A stretch of 64,000 bases of DNA, from assembly GCA_009823395.1 (NCBI GenBank), contig CM020517.1, positions 13,129,001-13,193,000 of the forward strand, in the 5' to 3' direction. Positions 11,362 to 23,633 of the stretch are shown in pieces. This stretch comes from Thamnaconus septentrionalis. Lineage: Eukaryota; Chordata; Actinopteri; Tetraodontiformes; Monacanthidae. The position numbers were made by a program, and so were the translations under genes. Each line of letters starts with the position of its first letter. Position 1 is the stretch's first letter. The notes beneath the pieces are model-generated. The model ran no database searches. It was not told where the DNA came from and saw only the letters and a list, made by a program, of their open reading frames with translations.

Positions 11362-14300
11362 TCACTTGACAGTTTGTGGATGATTCTTTGCTTCTTTGTG
11401 AACACGTTTTGTGGTTTTCTTCTTCTTCACTTTCTTGCCCTTAGCTTTACCATGCGGCTGCTTGGCAACCAGAGCAGGCCTGGACCTGGTCAGGTGGTTG
11501 GCAGTGGGGCTCAGGTTGCTGCGGCCCATCCCCGGATCGGAGCGTATGGCCTGGGCTGAGACGGGCTTGCCTGGGGGAGAGTGGAGGCGAGAGTGCCCCA
11601 GCAGGTTCGGCTGCGAGTAGGAGCGCATGGCCGGTGAGCTGGTGGGACGGTGCGGCGTGTTGCGTCCGATGAGGGGCAGGTGGACGTGCTCGTTGCTCAG
11701 GTTGGAGACGGAGTAACGGCTGCTGTTGGACATGACGATGTGGTGCCAGGAACTCAGAGGGGTGGCGGAGAAGGGCTGAGGGCCGCTCCAATCCTCCTTG
11801 GCACCGCCGGGGGAAATGACCACTGAGCCATGTGGCGTCACGGCCTCCACGGCGCTCTGGAAGGTCTTGAGGATGCGGTCGCTCTTCTGCTTCTCCTTCT
11901 TCTGACGGGACTCAAACTTTTTCATCTGACGCCGTTGATCCCTCATCATCTGCTTCCGAGTGTCCGCCAGTCCCCTGCAGAGAGGCGCCAGAGAGTTCTA
12001 TGAACACCAGGTGACGTTTGGCAGGTGAGTTATCATGAAACACTGAGTGTGAATGTCTGGACATGTTGCCAGCTCATAGCAAGAGCGCACCTGAATCAAC
12101 ACATCAACGTTTCAAAAAGTAATTGTGGTTGTAAAGGTTTACAGCAGCATCACTGGTCAATGATTTGTCTCAAACACTGGAAGAAAGAAGCTCACCTGTA
12201 GTCAACAATTCCCGTTCTGTTCCGATCCAGTCTGACAATCAGCTCCTCGATCTGGTAGCGATCCAGGGGAATAGCTGATTGCTTCCATGGTTTCACAAAA
12301 CAGAGAGAAAAGTCACTTTCTGCTTTCAGTGATTGACAAGTTCACCAGGGCCTTTTATTTTAAGGTTATTTATGTGTCTGGTTAATTTTTGTATTATTGG
12401 AAATTCAAATATATTTTTAAACAGCTTTCTTGTCACGTTATCCATGACAGCAAATCAGCAGCCCAGTAGTTTCAATAAGAATTCAGGTCTTTTTCTCTAC
12501 AGAAGACTCTTTAGCTATGAATTAGTTTGGTAACCTGCACTGCCCTCCTGAAGTCAGCAACAGGCACTCGCATGGTGCCGTCTTTGTCAATGTTCCGAAA
12601 GAAATCCCACAGCCGCAGTTTGTGTTGGTCCAGATAATCCTGCCAAAAGCCAAAAGCAAAATTGGTGCACACAGTCAGTGGGAAGAGGCTGCAGTCAGTT
12701 TCCAGTTTTACAAAATGGATAAAGAAGAAACTACCTATCAGACAATATGCGTTCTTGTGATACAAAGAGTCTAAACAGACCTGGATGACTTTCATGGGGT
12801 CGACACGTTTAGGTGGCTTCTTGGCGATGAAACCTCCAATTCCTCCATACTGCACTTCCAAACAGGGGTGCTCATGACATGTGACCTCCAGCAGATGCAC
12901 AAAGTTGTCGTTGACCAGAACATTCTGTTTGGTATTATCGCAGAGGATACGGGGGCTTACTTTTGCTCAATTACAAGCCAAAAATGCAGTGATGGTGCCA
13001 CACTTGCTCACGCATATGTTGATCTCCTCGAGGGCAGTCCGGTGAGTTTTCTTCACCATGTTAACCAGCGCCAGTGCTCCCTCTACTGTTACATAATTGT
13101 AAGCCAGCTATTGGAGTGAAGGAGAACAAAAACGCCTGCTTGTGGCACGTCAGCGCTCTTGCGATTTGATGCATGAAACTAAATCAATCACCCACCCATA
13201 AGACTCGGAGTGTGTCATTGAACTCGAGACCCCTGCACAGCATGCTGACCCCCTCATCGGTGAGGCGGTTGTTGTTGAGGTTGAGCTGCACCAGAGTGTT
13301 GTTGAACTTCAAGGCCTCTCCAAGAGCCAGGGCACCCTCGTTACCAAAACCGTTCCACGACAGGTCAAGGTGTTTTAACATCATATTGACCTAAAATTAA
13401 AAATTGTAATATATAATTGTTTATAATATAACAATAATAGTAGTTTATCCAGTGAGTGATGAAGTGATATTCCTATGCCGTCATACCTTGAGTCCAGCAC
13501 AAAAAGCCACAGCACCTCTCATTCTAATGTGATTCCAGCTAAGATCCAGCACCTCGGCACTTTCGTTATTTGCTAAGCACATAAAGAAAAATATTTAAAA
13601 AAATAAAATAAAACAAAAACATCATGTCATGTATCTTCCTGTTATTTTGCTGGATCAACGAATACATTCAAAATGTACAATGTAAGCATATGTTGGTTTT
13701 ACTGTACCTAACAGTTGTCCCAAAAACTCTCCTCCTTTTTCACTGAACTCATTATGACTAAGGTCTAGCTCCTTTATTGCAGAATTGATCTAATTGAAAA
13801 ATATTAGATCATGTGATAAGTGCAAAATCTTAAATGCATCAAAATGCATCTTAAATGGGTTCATCACTTACAGACAAGGCGTCTGCAAAAAACTTGGCAT
13901 CGTCATTGGTGAATCCATTTCCTGTTTGGACAGAATGATACATGTCTAAATAGACAATAATATTCTTGATTGTCCCATTATAGGGCACTGATGGACAATT
14001 ATTTTAGTGTGAATGTGTTTTCATTACTGAGTATAGCCTGCCCCCAACCTCAACAGCTTCCATAAATTTGAAATCTACACACTTAAACAATGTTAACATT
14101 ACCTGCAAGTTTCAGACTTTTCAATGAAATATTTTCCATGAGGAGTTTTGCCAGACACTCGGCTCCTGCAGCCAGCAGCTGGTTGTCGGACAAATCCTAC
14201 AGCAGACAGAAGCTGATTCAGGGCCATTGCAGTGCAATTTGAAAAGCTATTGTGCCCCCTAGTGGTATATTATTTACTCTGACGTACCAAGTGTTGAATG

Positions 14301-14940
14301 GTGAAATTCACCTTCAACATCTCCGCAAGACATTGTGCTCCCCCTGCTTGAATGTGATTGTCTGCCAGTTTCAGGGTGCTAATATTTGTATCAGACTGAA
14401 AAGAAGAAGAACTTTTCAGGGATTATTTATTAGACACATGAATTAGAAAGGTAAAAAAATAAAAATAAAAAATAAAGTCCCATACGTACTGTTAAAGCAA
14501 TAGCAAGAGCTTCACACCCAGATGGCCCTATACCATGGTGGCTGAGAGTCATGGTTGCAGAGTCTAAGTTCCGCATGAAGTATGATACTGGCACCACACT
14601 GACCAGCTTGCAGGCCTTTAGGTAAATTCTACCTACAGATGTCTCAGCGTCATTCTTTTCTTTTTCATTTTTCTCCAGTTCTTCTGGATATATATATATA
14701 TACCAAAAGAAAAAGGGGATTGTACACATTTGGAAGCACTGTGTTGGCAAAAAACAATATGAATCTTGAAACAGAACAACAACAACAGCTGAAACACCAC
14801 ACAGTGTTACTTGTTATCCAGTTGTACTTACCATCTGCTTCCAAGTCAGTGTCAAACTCATCATCCCTGGCCTGAGGTGGGGACGGTGTAGAGCAGCCAT
14901 CGTCCTTCAAGCAGAGGGAGCTAAAAGATAGCCTCAACAT
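11362..14940 (-). CDS. lrrc74a: Leucine-rich repeat-containing protein 74A-like
   Basis: Thirteen exons keep phase: 14940-14832, 14683-14490, 14395-14288, 14196-14103, 13921-13872, 13789-13708, 13572-13487, 13390-13196, 13107-13012, 12924-12781, 12639-12535, 12281-12196 and 11974-11362. They give 653 residues with the provisional start. Residues about 65-345 are ribonuclease-inhibitor-type LRRs of about 28 residues (LSHHGIGPSGCEAL, LKLADNHIQAGGAQ, LDLSHNEFSEKGGE, LDLSWNGFGNEGAL, LNLNNNRLTDEGV), each roughly one exon. Then come two degenerate EF-hand-like loops, DKDGTMRVPVAD and DRNRTGIVDYRG, and a basic Ser/Pro-rich tail ending in Lys-rich KKVKKKKTTKRVH. Adjacency to angel1 and vash1, in the same order as human LRRC74A, supports the name. 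Function of the family is poorly known. The N terminus is the weak point: a CTTTTAG acceptor lies inside the first exon, so an unidentified upstream exon could supply the true start. Confidence 0.87.
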
Positions 14941-15438
14941 TGATGTTTGCCTTCAGCACCTATGTTCGGACTGTTTAAAACTACTTCCAACTCAAGAAAG
15001 GTGCCAGCCTTTTTGGTACTTGGGGTAGTGAGTTCTGTGTAGAAATTGTCGTGTAAAATGAGAATTGCCTGCACTGAGCAACAGTACTCCTCAGCAAACA
15101 TGTGATCTGGGCTTCCATTAATAATAAATGGCTCGGTATGGTGACCATCATATAAACAAAAAGCACCAAGACAACAGGGCAGCATGTAAGCTCATTACCT
15201 ACACACGCATATATTTCATAGGTAATAGTATTATCAAATATTTAAAGTGTTTTGTGGGACTTTGTGAGCATTATTTATTCTGTTTGTTTGCTTGTTTTGT
15301 TTTTAAAAAGCAAAACCTGGAAGGTGACGGCCAAACCAACCAGTAGCGAGCCTCCTTATTCGTTGTTGGTTGGTCAGAGGGTTGGGCGGTCAGAGTACTC
15401 GGAGCGCGCATGCGCTGTTTGAACACACGCTTTCAAGC
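14941..15438. promoter_or_regulatory. Divergent promoter region lrrc74a / angel1
   Basis: 498 bp separates the two divergent start codons. The part nearest angel1 (15390-15440) is CpG-bearing, with a gcgcgcatgcgc NRF1-like palindromic site at about 15403-15415. There is no TATA box. Any missing first exon of lrrc74a would lie here. Confidence 0.55.
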
Positions 15439-18400
15439 ATGATTGGCACAGTGCTGTTGTATGTGCTCCGCCCGCTGTCCTGGTACCTGACCAGTCTTTT
15501 CACAGGTAAATGTGGCCCGGACCGGCCGGGCCGACAGTGTTTAAAAAAAACAAAAAGTCGTGCAGACGAGCCGGAGCTCTTCCGCTGTGTCATGACGTTG
15601 TGTTGCCGCCAGTTCTTGCTGCGAACTCACGTTCGCTCGCGTTAAAAATAACTTCTGCCGCTGTTGTCCCGACGTCTGTGGGGGCTGCTCGAGTTTGGAG
15701 GGTATTTTTAATCTTGAAGTTCATTAAGTGCGTTTGTCACGTTTGATTTTTTTTTTTATCGTTTCACTTTTAAATTCTAAAACGAGACACATTAAGATAC
15801 ATTGTTATGACCCTCCGCCCACACAATGTCAAGGAGTTAGCGTGCACGTTTGCTTGTACGTTTCCCTCACTACCTGTTTCGTGACGTCAGCACGTGTTTT
15901 GCCGTACGTGCTCTGAGTGTCCCCATGTTGCTAATCAATTTTTAACTCGGTCTTCGTAGTTCTGCATAACAGAATAAAAATATGTTTTCTCTTCAGCGTA
16001 ACTGAATATGCTTAACTTTACATCCTTGTCTCAGACGCATCATCGAAGAAACTCCCCCCTGCATTGGTTAATGGCAAAAAGGTATGGAATGGTGGCGCTG
16101 TCCCCACCCTCAAAATCACCCAGTGTCAAACAAGTCCTTTGGATCAGCAGAGTAGTGCGACGGAGGAATCGGACGGCGAGAAGGAAGACAAAGAGAGTCC
16201 AACTTCAGCCAAAGAGCAACCCGGCGCTGATCTGATCGATGAGGCTGTCGCTGTGAGGATTGAGGAGCTGCCCTCGGTGGAGGATTACAAAGGGGAGAGC
16301 AGAAATGATCATCAGCCAGACAATCTGGAAGATCCAAGACATGACGAAGAGGAACTAGATGGCCGGAACATGTCTTCTATGAAACATAACATAGAGGATG
16401 GATGTGTTGCTTCAGCAGGCGGCATCACTACCGAGCAAGAACTCGGTCTGCTGTTGAAGTGCTTGCAGATGGATGGCAGACGTGGAGGAGAATCCAGCGT
16501 CACTCTGCAGAAAGCAGAAACCACTGCGAGTTTGGGAGAGAAGATGCAAGAGCAAGTGGATGTTCCACGTGTGGTAAAGTCGACTTTAGCCGACGCCACA
16601 GGCGACGAGACGGTGTGCTGGGATGAACAAATAGTGGAACCCGTCGCTGAAGAAATGCCTGAAGGAGAGATGTCTGAGCCAATGTTCATCTACCCGCAAT
16701 TTGGCATCCAAGCCCAGCAGAATGACACTCAAGTCAACTGGCACTTCCCTGCTGGACCTGACCTCATCGAGGAGGTGCGCTGTCCCCGGTGGACCCTCCC
16801 TCTGATGAGTTACTACCCCGTCTTGGAGTCGAGGGCGCCATTCGAAGGTGCGGATCAGAATGTTGTCACAGGTGAAATTTGTGAGTGGTTGACGTGTGTT
16901 AATGTGATAGGACTTTTCTGTTGTTTGTGTGTTTTTTACCCAGTAGAGTGGAGGGTTTGGGAGGACAGGGAGCAATGGGCCCGTGCAGCTGAGGCCGCTC
17001 CAGTTCCTTTCCCATTTGCAAAGGCCTCCTTGGACTTCACTGTGATGTCCTACAACATCCTGGCAGATGACCTCCTGATGGCCAACCTGGACCTCTACAC
17101 TCACTGCCGCCCGGAAGTGCTGGACTGGAGCTTCCGCAGCAAGCTGGTGCTGGAAGAAATCCTGAAATGGGCACCGGACGTGAGGCTGGCTGTCTTTGTT
17201 TCCCTTTGAATTGTGGTAGATTTCATACCACTGGTAAAATGTCCTTCTTGTTTGCGTCCTGCGTTCAGATCGTGTGTCTCCAAGAGGTTCAAGAAAGCCA
17301 CTATCGCACTCATTTTTATCCAGCCTTGTCTCAGAGGGGTAGGCCATCCGAACGACCACCGTGGGGTTACGTTTAATGTTGCAGGTGACTTTTATTTTCG
17401 TAACTTTTGTCTCAATGTTGTCGACCTAGGTTACACATGTGTGTACAAGCAGCGGACAGGGTCAAAGACGGACGGCTGCGCCACTTGCTATCGCACAAGC
17501 CACTTCACTGAGTTGTCCGTCACACCGCTGGAGTACTTCAGGCCTGACACTAAGGTCCTGGACCGGCACAACGTTGGGATCGTTTTACTGCTCCGCCCGG
17601 TCGTGACCTCTGGGTTAAAGGTGATGGTGACGGGCCCACCCCTCTGCGTGGCCAACACGCACCTGCTCTTTAACCCCAGACGGGGTGACGTGAAGCTGGT
17701 TCAGCTGGCCGTCATGTTGGCAGAGATCGACAGGATGGTTAAATCCTGTGAAGCCAATGGCGAACTATGTAATGTCATACTGTGTGGGGATTTCAATTCG
17801 GTTCCCCACTCGCCTCTGTACGAGCTGATCACCACCGGTGAACTCTGCTTCCAGGGCCTCCCTGCGTGGACGGTAGGACAAGCAGCATGTAACCAATGTC
17901 TTAAAGGTCTTATATTATGCAAAGTGACTTTACAAAGGTTTTCTACTAATGATATGTTGCTCAAATCCATCAAATAAGTCAGAAAGTGGGTTTTAGTACT
18001 CACATTTTTGGAAGTTGACCCATGTTCCCCTGGCAAATGTGGAAGTCATGTCAAAGAATCAGTTACATCTTTTTTGTAGGAGGCTATAAACAGAGGGCTA
18101 AATTTGCTGTTTTCTGCTGGTCCATATGGTTTATTCTTGCAAGACTGCCCCTGATTTGGAATTTTGGACTTAAAAAAAACAAGATCTGGATAATGTGGGA
18201 CCTTTTTTTGCACGTTTGTACGATTTCAGTATCACAATATTCAACATTCATTAACTGTGTCGTGTATTTATTTGTGCCAAAAAGGTATCAGGTCAAGAGG
18301 ACTTGTCGCACAAAGTCCATTGTCACAGACTGTATGCTCCCCTGTGGCCCAGCTGCCTGGGAATCTCTCACAACTGCCAGTACCAAACTCGTGATCATTC

Positions 18401-19650
18401 GTTCAAGAGCCACAGCGAGTCACCAGGTCAAGATGTCAACCTATTGCTGTCATTTCAGTTAATTGTCCCATATTATACAAAATCCACTTTACCAAAATGT
18501 TCTAGCAATGATATGTTTCAGCAGTTGCTGAAACAATTCTTCAGATTGACCCTTTGTTATGTCACAAATGGTACAGAAATCCACCTTAGGTTAATGACAA
18601 CACTACCAGTTTTTTTTTTTTTTTTTCAAAAATAGTCATTCAAGTCTGCTCCACTCAAGCCCAGAATGAAAAAATAATTTTTTAATGAGTATAAAATAGG
18701 ACCTTCTCTTAACTGGGCTCGCCCGTCATGTTTTTGCTCACTTCCTTTTCATTCATGGAGTTGTTTTATTTTTACTGTGTAGATGCAGGAAAGCGTCAGT
18801 ACACCCACCACTTCCTGCTGCAGCTGCGCTTCAGTCCAGCTGCGTATGTCCGTCCTGTGGATTTAGAGCTGATACCAGGCGTGACTGACAACACACCAGG
18901 TAAAGTTAAAGATACTCAACATCTTTAGTTATTCCTCAGTCTTTACTGTTCAACTGTGTTGTCTTGGGATATTTGAGTTTGCTTTTTTTCTTCATAGATG
19001 CAACAAGAGATCATCATCAACATCTTTACAATAAAAGGTACATTAGGTTTCTTTTTTTTTTTTTTTTTTTTTTTTAATATGAAAAGCACACCTGTGATAA
19101 CATCATAGCTGACACTAACAAAGCATTTCCATTTATTTTTTAGTGGAGTAGCCGTCATGGTCGTTAGAAAGGTGCAACTAAATCATCAATTAGGTGAAAA
19201 TTACATTTGTTTTTCTCAAATTTGGTGTCACAGTTTCGGCCCTTCACTCCATCACGGCTTGGACCTGGAGTCGGTCTACCAACACATCCTTCCAGGGTCG
19301 GCCGGTCCAGAAGTCACAACTCTGCACTCACAGGTGGGAGCGACCGTGGACTACATCTTTTACAACCCGAGACGCAATTCCAGAAGTGATGAGAAAGGTA
19401 GGAGGACAAAACCTAACGGTGTTTGGACAGATTTCATTCTGCGGAACCTTTTTTTTAATGTGTGGGTTTTTTCTCCTTCTTCTTCTCAGCCACTTCTACG
19501 GTTACGAGAACCGGCTTGAGACTGATTGGTTCTCTCTCCCTCCTCTCAGAAGATGTCTTGTGGTCACTGAAGGGCCTTCCCAATTACACGTTCCCCTCAG
19601 ATCATCTCAGCCTTCTGGCAGAATTTCAGATGGACCTGAATGCAGCATGA
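15439..19650 (+). CDS. angel1: Protein angel homolog 1 (CCR4-type EEP hydrolase)
   Basis: Ten exons agree in phase: 15439-15505, 16035-16847, 16944-17179, 17269-17338, 17430-17872, 18285-18426, 18783-18899, 18998-19037, 19234-19397 and 19490-19650. They encode 750 residues. Residues 1-22 are hydrophobic (MIGTVLLYVLRPLSWYL), like the human N terminus, which localises to ER/Golgi. A long acidic, poorly conserved region (exon 2) follows. From about 325 comes the endonuclease/exonuclease/phosphatase fold, with MSYNILADDL, metal-binding Glu in CLQEVQE, GSKTDGCATCY, DRHNVGIVLLL, NTHLLFNPRRGD, CGDFNSVPHSPLY, VDYIFYN and the catalytic SDH (PSDHLSL). Family members act on RNA: ANGEL1/2 remove 2',3'-cyclic phosphates, and ANGEL1 binds eIF4E. 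It is called angel1 rather than angel2 because vash1 and lrrc74a are its neighbours. Exon 6 uses an atypical AAAAAG acceptor, and intron 5 contains dispersed-repeat copies. Confidence 0.96.
17893..18130 (+). repeat. Dispersed repeat copy in angel1 intron 5
   Basis: Begins cttaaaggtcttatattatg and includes ggctataaacagagggctaa near 18083. The first part aligns by eye with the copy at 18460, and the last part with copies at 24488 and 46769. Element class is unknown. Confidence 0.55.
18460..18640 (+). repeat. Dispersed repeat copy in angel1 intron 6
   Basis: ttgtcccatattatacaaa and agcaatgatatgttt match the start of the copy at 17893. The core ccctttgttatgtcac is at 18558. Same orientation as the copy in intron 5. 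Confidence 0.55.
19052..19076. repeat. Poly-T tract
   Basis: A run of about 24 T in angel1 intron 8. Confidence 0.85.
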
Positions 19651-20018
19651 GGCCTAAAGGGCACAAACAGGTCCTTTCAGATAAGAGACAATATTTGTTT
19701 TGTTTTTTTCCGGATATTATGAATACGGTTCACTCCTGGACTCGATAAGTCACTGTGTTCCAATTAGTGAAGGTTCTTGTTTTGTTTTCAGAAGAAACGT
19801 TAGATAACGGACGGAAGCCAAAACAATAATCTATCTTTCCTATGACTGTTGATCAGTATCATTCCACAGAATGATATTGTAGGTTTGCAAAATGAAGGTC
19901 CTTATTCATCATGTTTGTGGTCTGAGCTCTTCAGTTTACTCTTTGATCCTTCATTTACTTTCATATCAGACTCAGGCGCTCACCCCTATTATGTTGTTCT
20001 TGTTGTTAATTTTCATAA

Positions 20019-20024
20019 AATAAA
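20019..20024 (+). terminator. Poly(A) signal of angel1
   Basis: AATAAA about 370 nt past the angel1 stop codon, in AT-rich DNA. It defines a likely 3' UTR of 19651 to about 20045. Confidence 0.65.
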
Positions 20025-20044
20025 TATATAACATTTCTATTTAG

Positions 20045-21148
20045 TTATTTCTTTCATAATTATTTTTTCCTCCACAAATTAAGCACTTAGTCTTCATTCA
20101 GTTTTTATGCACGCGCTTGTATAACCTTCCCGAAATGAAACCGTGACCTGAATGTTGGCCCTGCCCCTCCCGCCCAACTACCCCGCGGGCAACTGGGTTT
20201 GTTGGGGGCAAAGATGTTTTTTATGTGTGTGTGAGTGTTGATGCATGGATGAATATTTAATGCAGATAGTTGTGTGTTCACGCATGATGGAGCCCAGCAA
20301 GAGAGCTCTGCGTCACGTGTGGCCTGTAGGATGTCTCGGCCCTTTCACTTTTGTCAGCGTGATATTTAAATATTTACTGGAGGCTGAATCACGACACAAC
20401 GTCTCGGTCTGCAGATGACGATCGGCCGCGTGCCATTCGTTATGTACTTTTTCCAAACACTCGGCGAGAACAGGCGTCTGGAAGCAAGGGAGAGCGAGGA
20501 TGACTTGTTTATAGAACGTTTATAGTTCAGTAAAAATTCCACCTCATGAATCAAGCGCTCGCTCGCACAAATGCTACCACTTTGCCTCCCGCAGTTTTAA
20601 AGTAATGAGACTCTCATTGTCCTGTGCATTAGAGGCTTCCTTGCTCTTGTTGTTTTTATTGAACGCATCAGCCAATCAGCGGTATTTGCTGACGACTGCA
20701 CCGTCCATCCTCACGGGGTCCATCAAACGCTGGGATCTCTTTTCACGCTGCTTGCATTAAATGGCAGCAGCCAGAACTGACCACGCCTTAATGTTGCTGT
20801 GTGATTATTTTCATCCACAGTTATGCCCGCTAGTTGTTTTAAGCAGTATGATAAACAAGCAGTTGAGCAGCTTGGTCTGGCCGTTTCCCTTCAAAAACCT
20901 CTTTCTTCCCTTTTCAGGGGGTTGTTTTTTCCTCCTGAGTAAAACTTGACATAAGAGGTCTCTTTCTGTTGTACTACTGACAACAGCCGCCTCTCAGCTG
21001 AGAACAACCTGTGTCAAGTTTGGAATGTAAGCTCACAGGGAAGCAGGGCCAGTCCCTGCCAGATAACTTAGTGTTAGATAATTAGTCATAATTTCCTTTT
21101 TAAACTGAAGAAAGTTTATTTTTCAGTTTAAATTGAGGAAATTTTAAG
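20045..21148. other. Convergent intergenic region angel1 / vash1
   Basis: Both flanking genes end here. I see no exon. Part could be distal vash1 3' UTR, since candidate minus-strand AATAAA sites occur near 20655 and 21115. Confidence 0.4.
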
Positions 21149-21460
21149 GGGCGACACGGTGGCGCAGTGGTTAAGACTGCCACCTCACAGCAAGAAGGTT
21201 TCGATTCCGGGCCTTTCTGTGTGGAGTTTGCATGTTCTCCCTGTGTCTGCGTGGGTTCTCTTTAGCTTCCTCCTCACAATCCAAAAACATGCAACTCTAA
21301 ATTGTCCGTAGGTATGTCTGTGGATGTCAATGATTGTCCGCATGTGGCCCTGCGATGAACTGGTGACACCCTGCCTTCGCCCTATGACAGCTGGGAGAGG
21401 CTCCAGCAGACCCCCGTGACCCTGAGCTCGGGAGTAAGTGGGTATCGAAAATTAATGGAT
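21149..21460 (+). mobile_element. tRNA-derived SINE, copy 2
   Basis: Same family as 7816-8174: gcgacacggtggcgcagtgg at the head, B-box ttcgattcc, body and an ATGG-type tail. It is about 45 bp shorter through internal deletions, including in the body after the B-box. Imperfect 12-bp flanking duplication GGAAATTTTAAG / GGAAAATTTAAG. Confidence 0.85.
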
Positions 21461-21796
21461 GGAAAATTTAAGTAAGATGAATTCAATTTAGTTATCAGCA
21501 TAGTCTCCTGAAGGCTCAAACCAACCTCAGATTTTTTTTTCATTATGTGACCATAAATAAAAATCCCATAAAAGATTCAGCCCTCTTGTAAAAACTCTCC
21601 TAACACTGACAGCTCCCTGCTAAGACTGATGCTTTGTTGAAGGTGGCCGGAACGTAACCTCGGAGGAGTCGGAGAAACTGGCTGGAGGTATTGTCACTAA
21701 CCTGACAGAGGTATGTATGCCCTTTATGACATCACAGCACTGGGTGTGGCTTTAATTTGCACTGCAAAACTACGTTGAGTTACCACAAGGTGATCC

Positions 21797-21802
21797 TTTA
21801 TT
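21797..21802 (-). terminator. Candidate poly(A) signal of vash1
   Basis: AATAAA on the minus strand, about 1.1 kb beyond the vash1 stop codon at 22918. Long 3' UTRs are usual for vash1. Other candidates exist further left, so the true end is unsettled. Confidence 0.4.
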
Positions 21803-22917
21803 ATAATCCAGTGACACAACAGTCTGTTTGTACAAAAAAGATTGTGTTGCATAAAATTGAAATGAAATGGTCTCACTGGGCCGCACAGTGCCCCACACAT
21901 TGTAATGAAGTTGTTTGAAGGTTTTAAAGTGTGAGTGTGACTATTTAAAAGGTCCACCGATCACTAACAAAAACTGAAGTATAAAACGACAGAGAACCTG
22001 ATTAAAATATGTGATTGGAATATAAAATGCAGGGTAAAAGTGCTGCAAACATCTTCTTCACACCTTGGATGGAAATCAGATGCACGAACACCACTTAAGG
22101 CAAGTGAAGATCGAGATCAAGTTGCTACAAATAAAAAATAAAAAAAAATTAAAAATGCAAAAGCATTTCATACACTGTACATACAAACGTGTTGTTTCTT
22201 TACATCTACAGAAAATGCAGATGAGGTTGTCGATTAGCTGCGTTGCTATTAAGTCATTTTGTAACTATTCTAGGTCATTTTTAAGGTTGTCATTTTTTTC
22301 ATTATCCTCATACTTCGTTCGGCTTAACACTGATTTGTACTGAAATATGCAATGAAAATGTTCCTTATGTTCTCTTCGAATGTTCCGTCAAGGCACGAGG
22401 GTAGTGGTCAGCAAACTAGTCACAACACAAGCATCTGCTGCCCAGCAGAGACTAAGTGGATTTAAAATTACATTACGCATATCAGCAGCACACTTACAGT
22501 ACGACGACACAGATTGCAGACGAGCTTTAAGAGCATTTCGCTGGGCAATTTATAAAAGAGCACACAAACCTACGACGTGTCCGGTGGCGCCTTCGCATGT
22601 AATGATGGTGCAAGGCAGGAGTCAGTTCTTGCTGAGTTGACATCGGAAGAAAATGCCTGCAGTTATGGAAAACAAATCTTACGTTTCACCCCTTTGTGTG
22701 GTTAGTGAAGACGGCCAGCTGTAGTGACTATCCACAGTGTGGCGCCAGGAAACGCTTCTAGCGGGGTGAGGCTGAATGAGGTGTTTGTTCGGAGAAGGAG
22801 AAGCTGCTGGTGACCGATTCATCTCCGCGCCCTGTGAACAAGCCAGTGTCTGTGAACGGGAACCAAGAGTGGAACCTCGTCGAACCTTGTGACTGAGCGG
22901 GAGGGTTCCCCCACTTC

Positions 22918-23585
22918 TCAGACTCTGATCTGGTATCCATTCATGTCGCCGGACGGCTTCGGTTCCAAGTTCTTCTTCTCACCGGAGGGACTGCGACAGA
23001 ACAGAGACAAAGAAAAAACCGATAAGCACCGAGGCAAGTGAATATTTCCCACATGAGGGAGGGGAACTATGACTTCCTGTTGGCCGTGAGACATCGGCGG
23101 AATGTTTTTTTTTTTTTTCCCCAGATGCACAAAGGAAAACCTTACTTATCGGTGACCCAGCTGGTATTTTTAAAGAAGCGCGTGATTGGTCATACCGTCT
23201 CTCGGCGCGGCTGATCCTGCGCAAGGGGCTGCCTGGTCCTTTGTGCATGGGCGAGCCCATGCTGTTCCTCCTGTCTTTGGTGGGAGAGGGCGGCACGGGC
23301 TTTCCAATCTACAAACACACAAAACCACAAAATTTCAAACTTGGACGAAGTCTTGGGCCAACATTGATAATTATTGGAAAAACTCTTCCTCCAGATATAA
23401 CGGTAAACTTTTTTTACAAGGACCCAAACAAGTTTTGCTAACTTGAACATGCAAAATTGAATTTCAAATGAAAAAAAAAAAAAAAAAAATCATAATAAAT
23501 AAAATTTAAATAAAAATTGTATGGCTGTCTTTTATTTGAAGCCTTTTGATTTACATTTCAACCTTATTTGCCCTTTGAAAAAGGT

Positions 23586-23633
<48 letters not shown>

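Noticed and set aside
16586..17359. 257-codon minus-strand ORF opposite angel1 exons 2-4
   Set aside because: Antisense shadow of angel1 coding sequence. It crosses the angel1 introns and shows no family motif.
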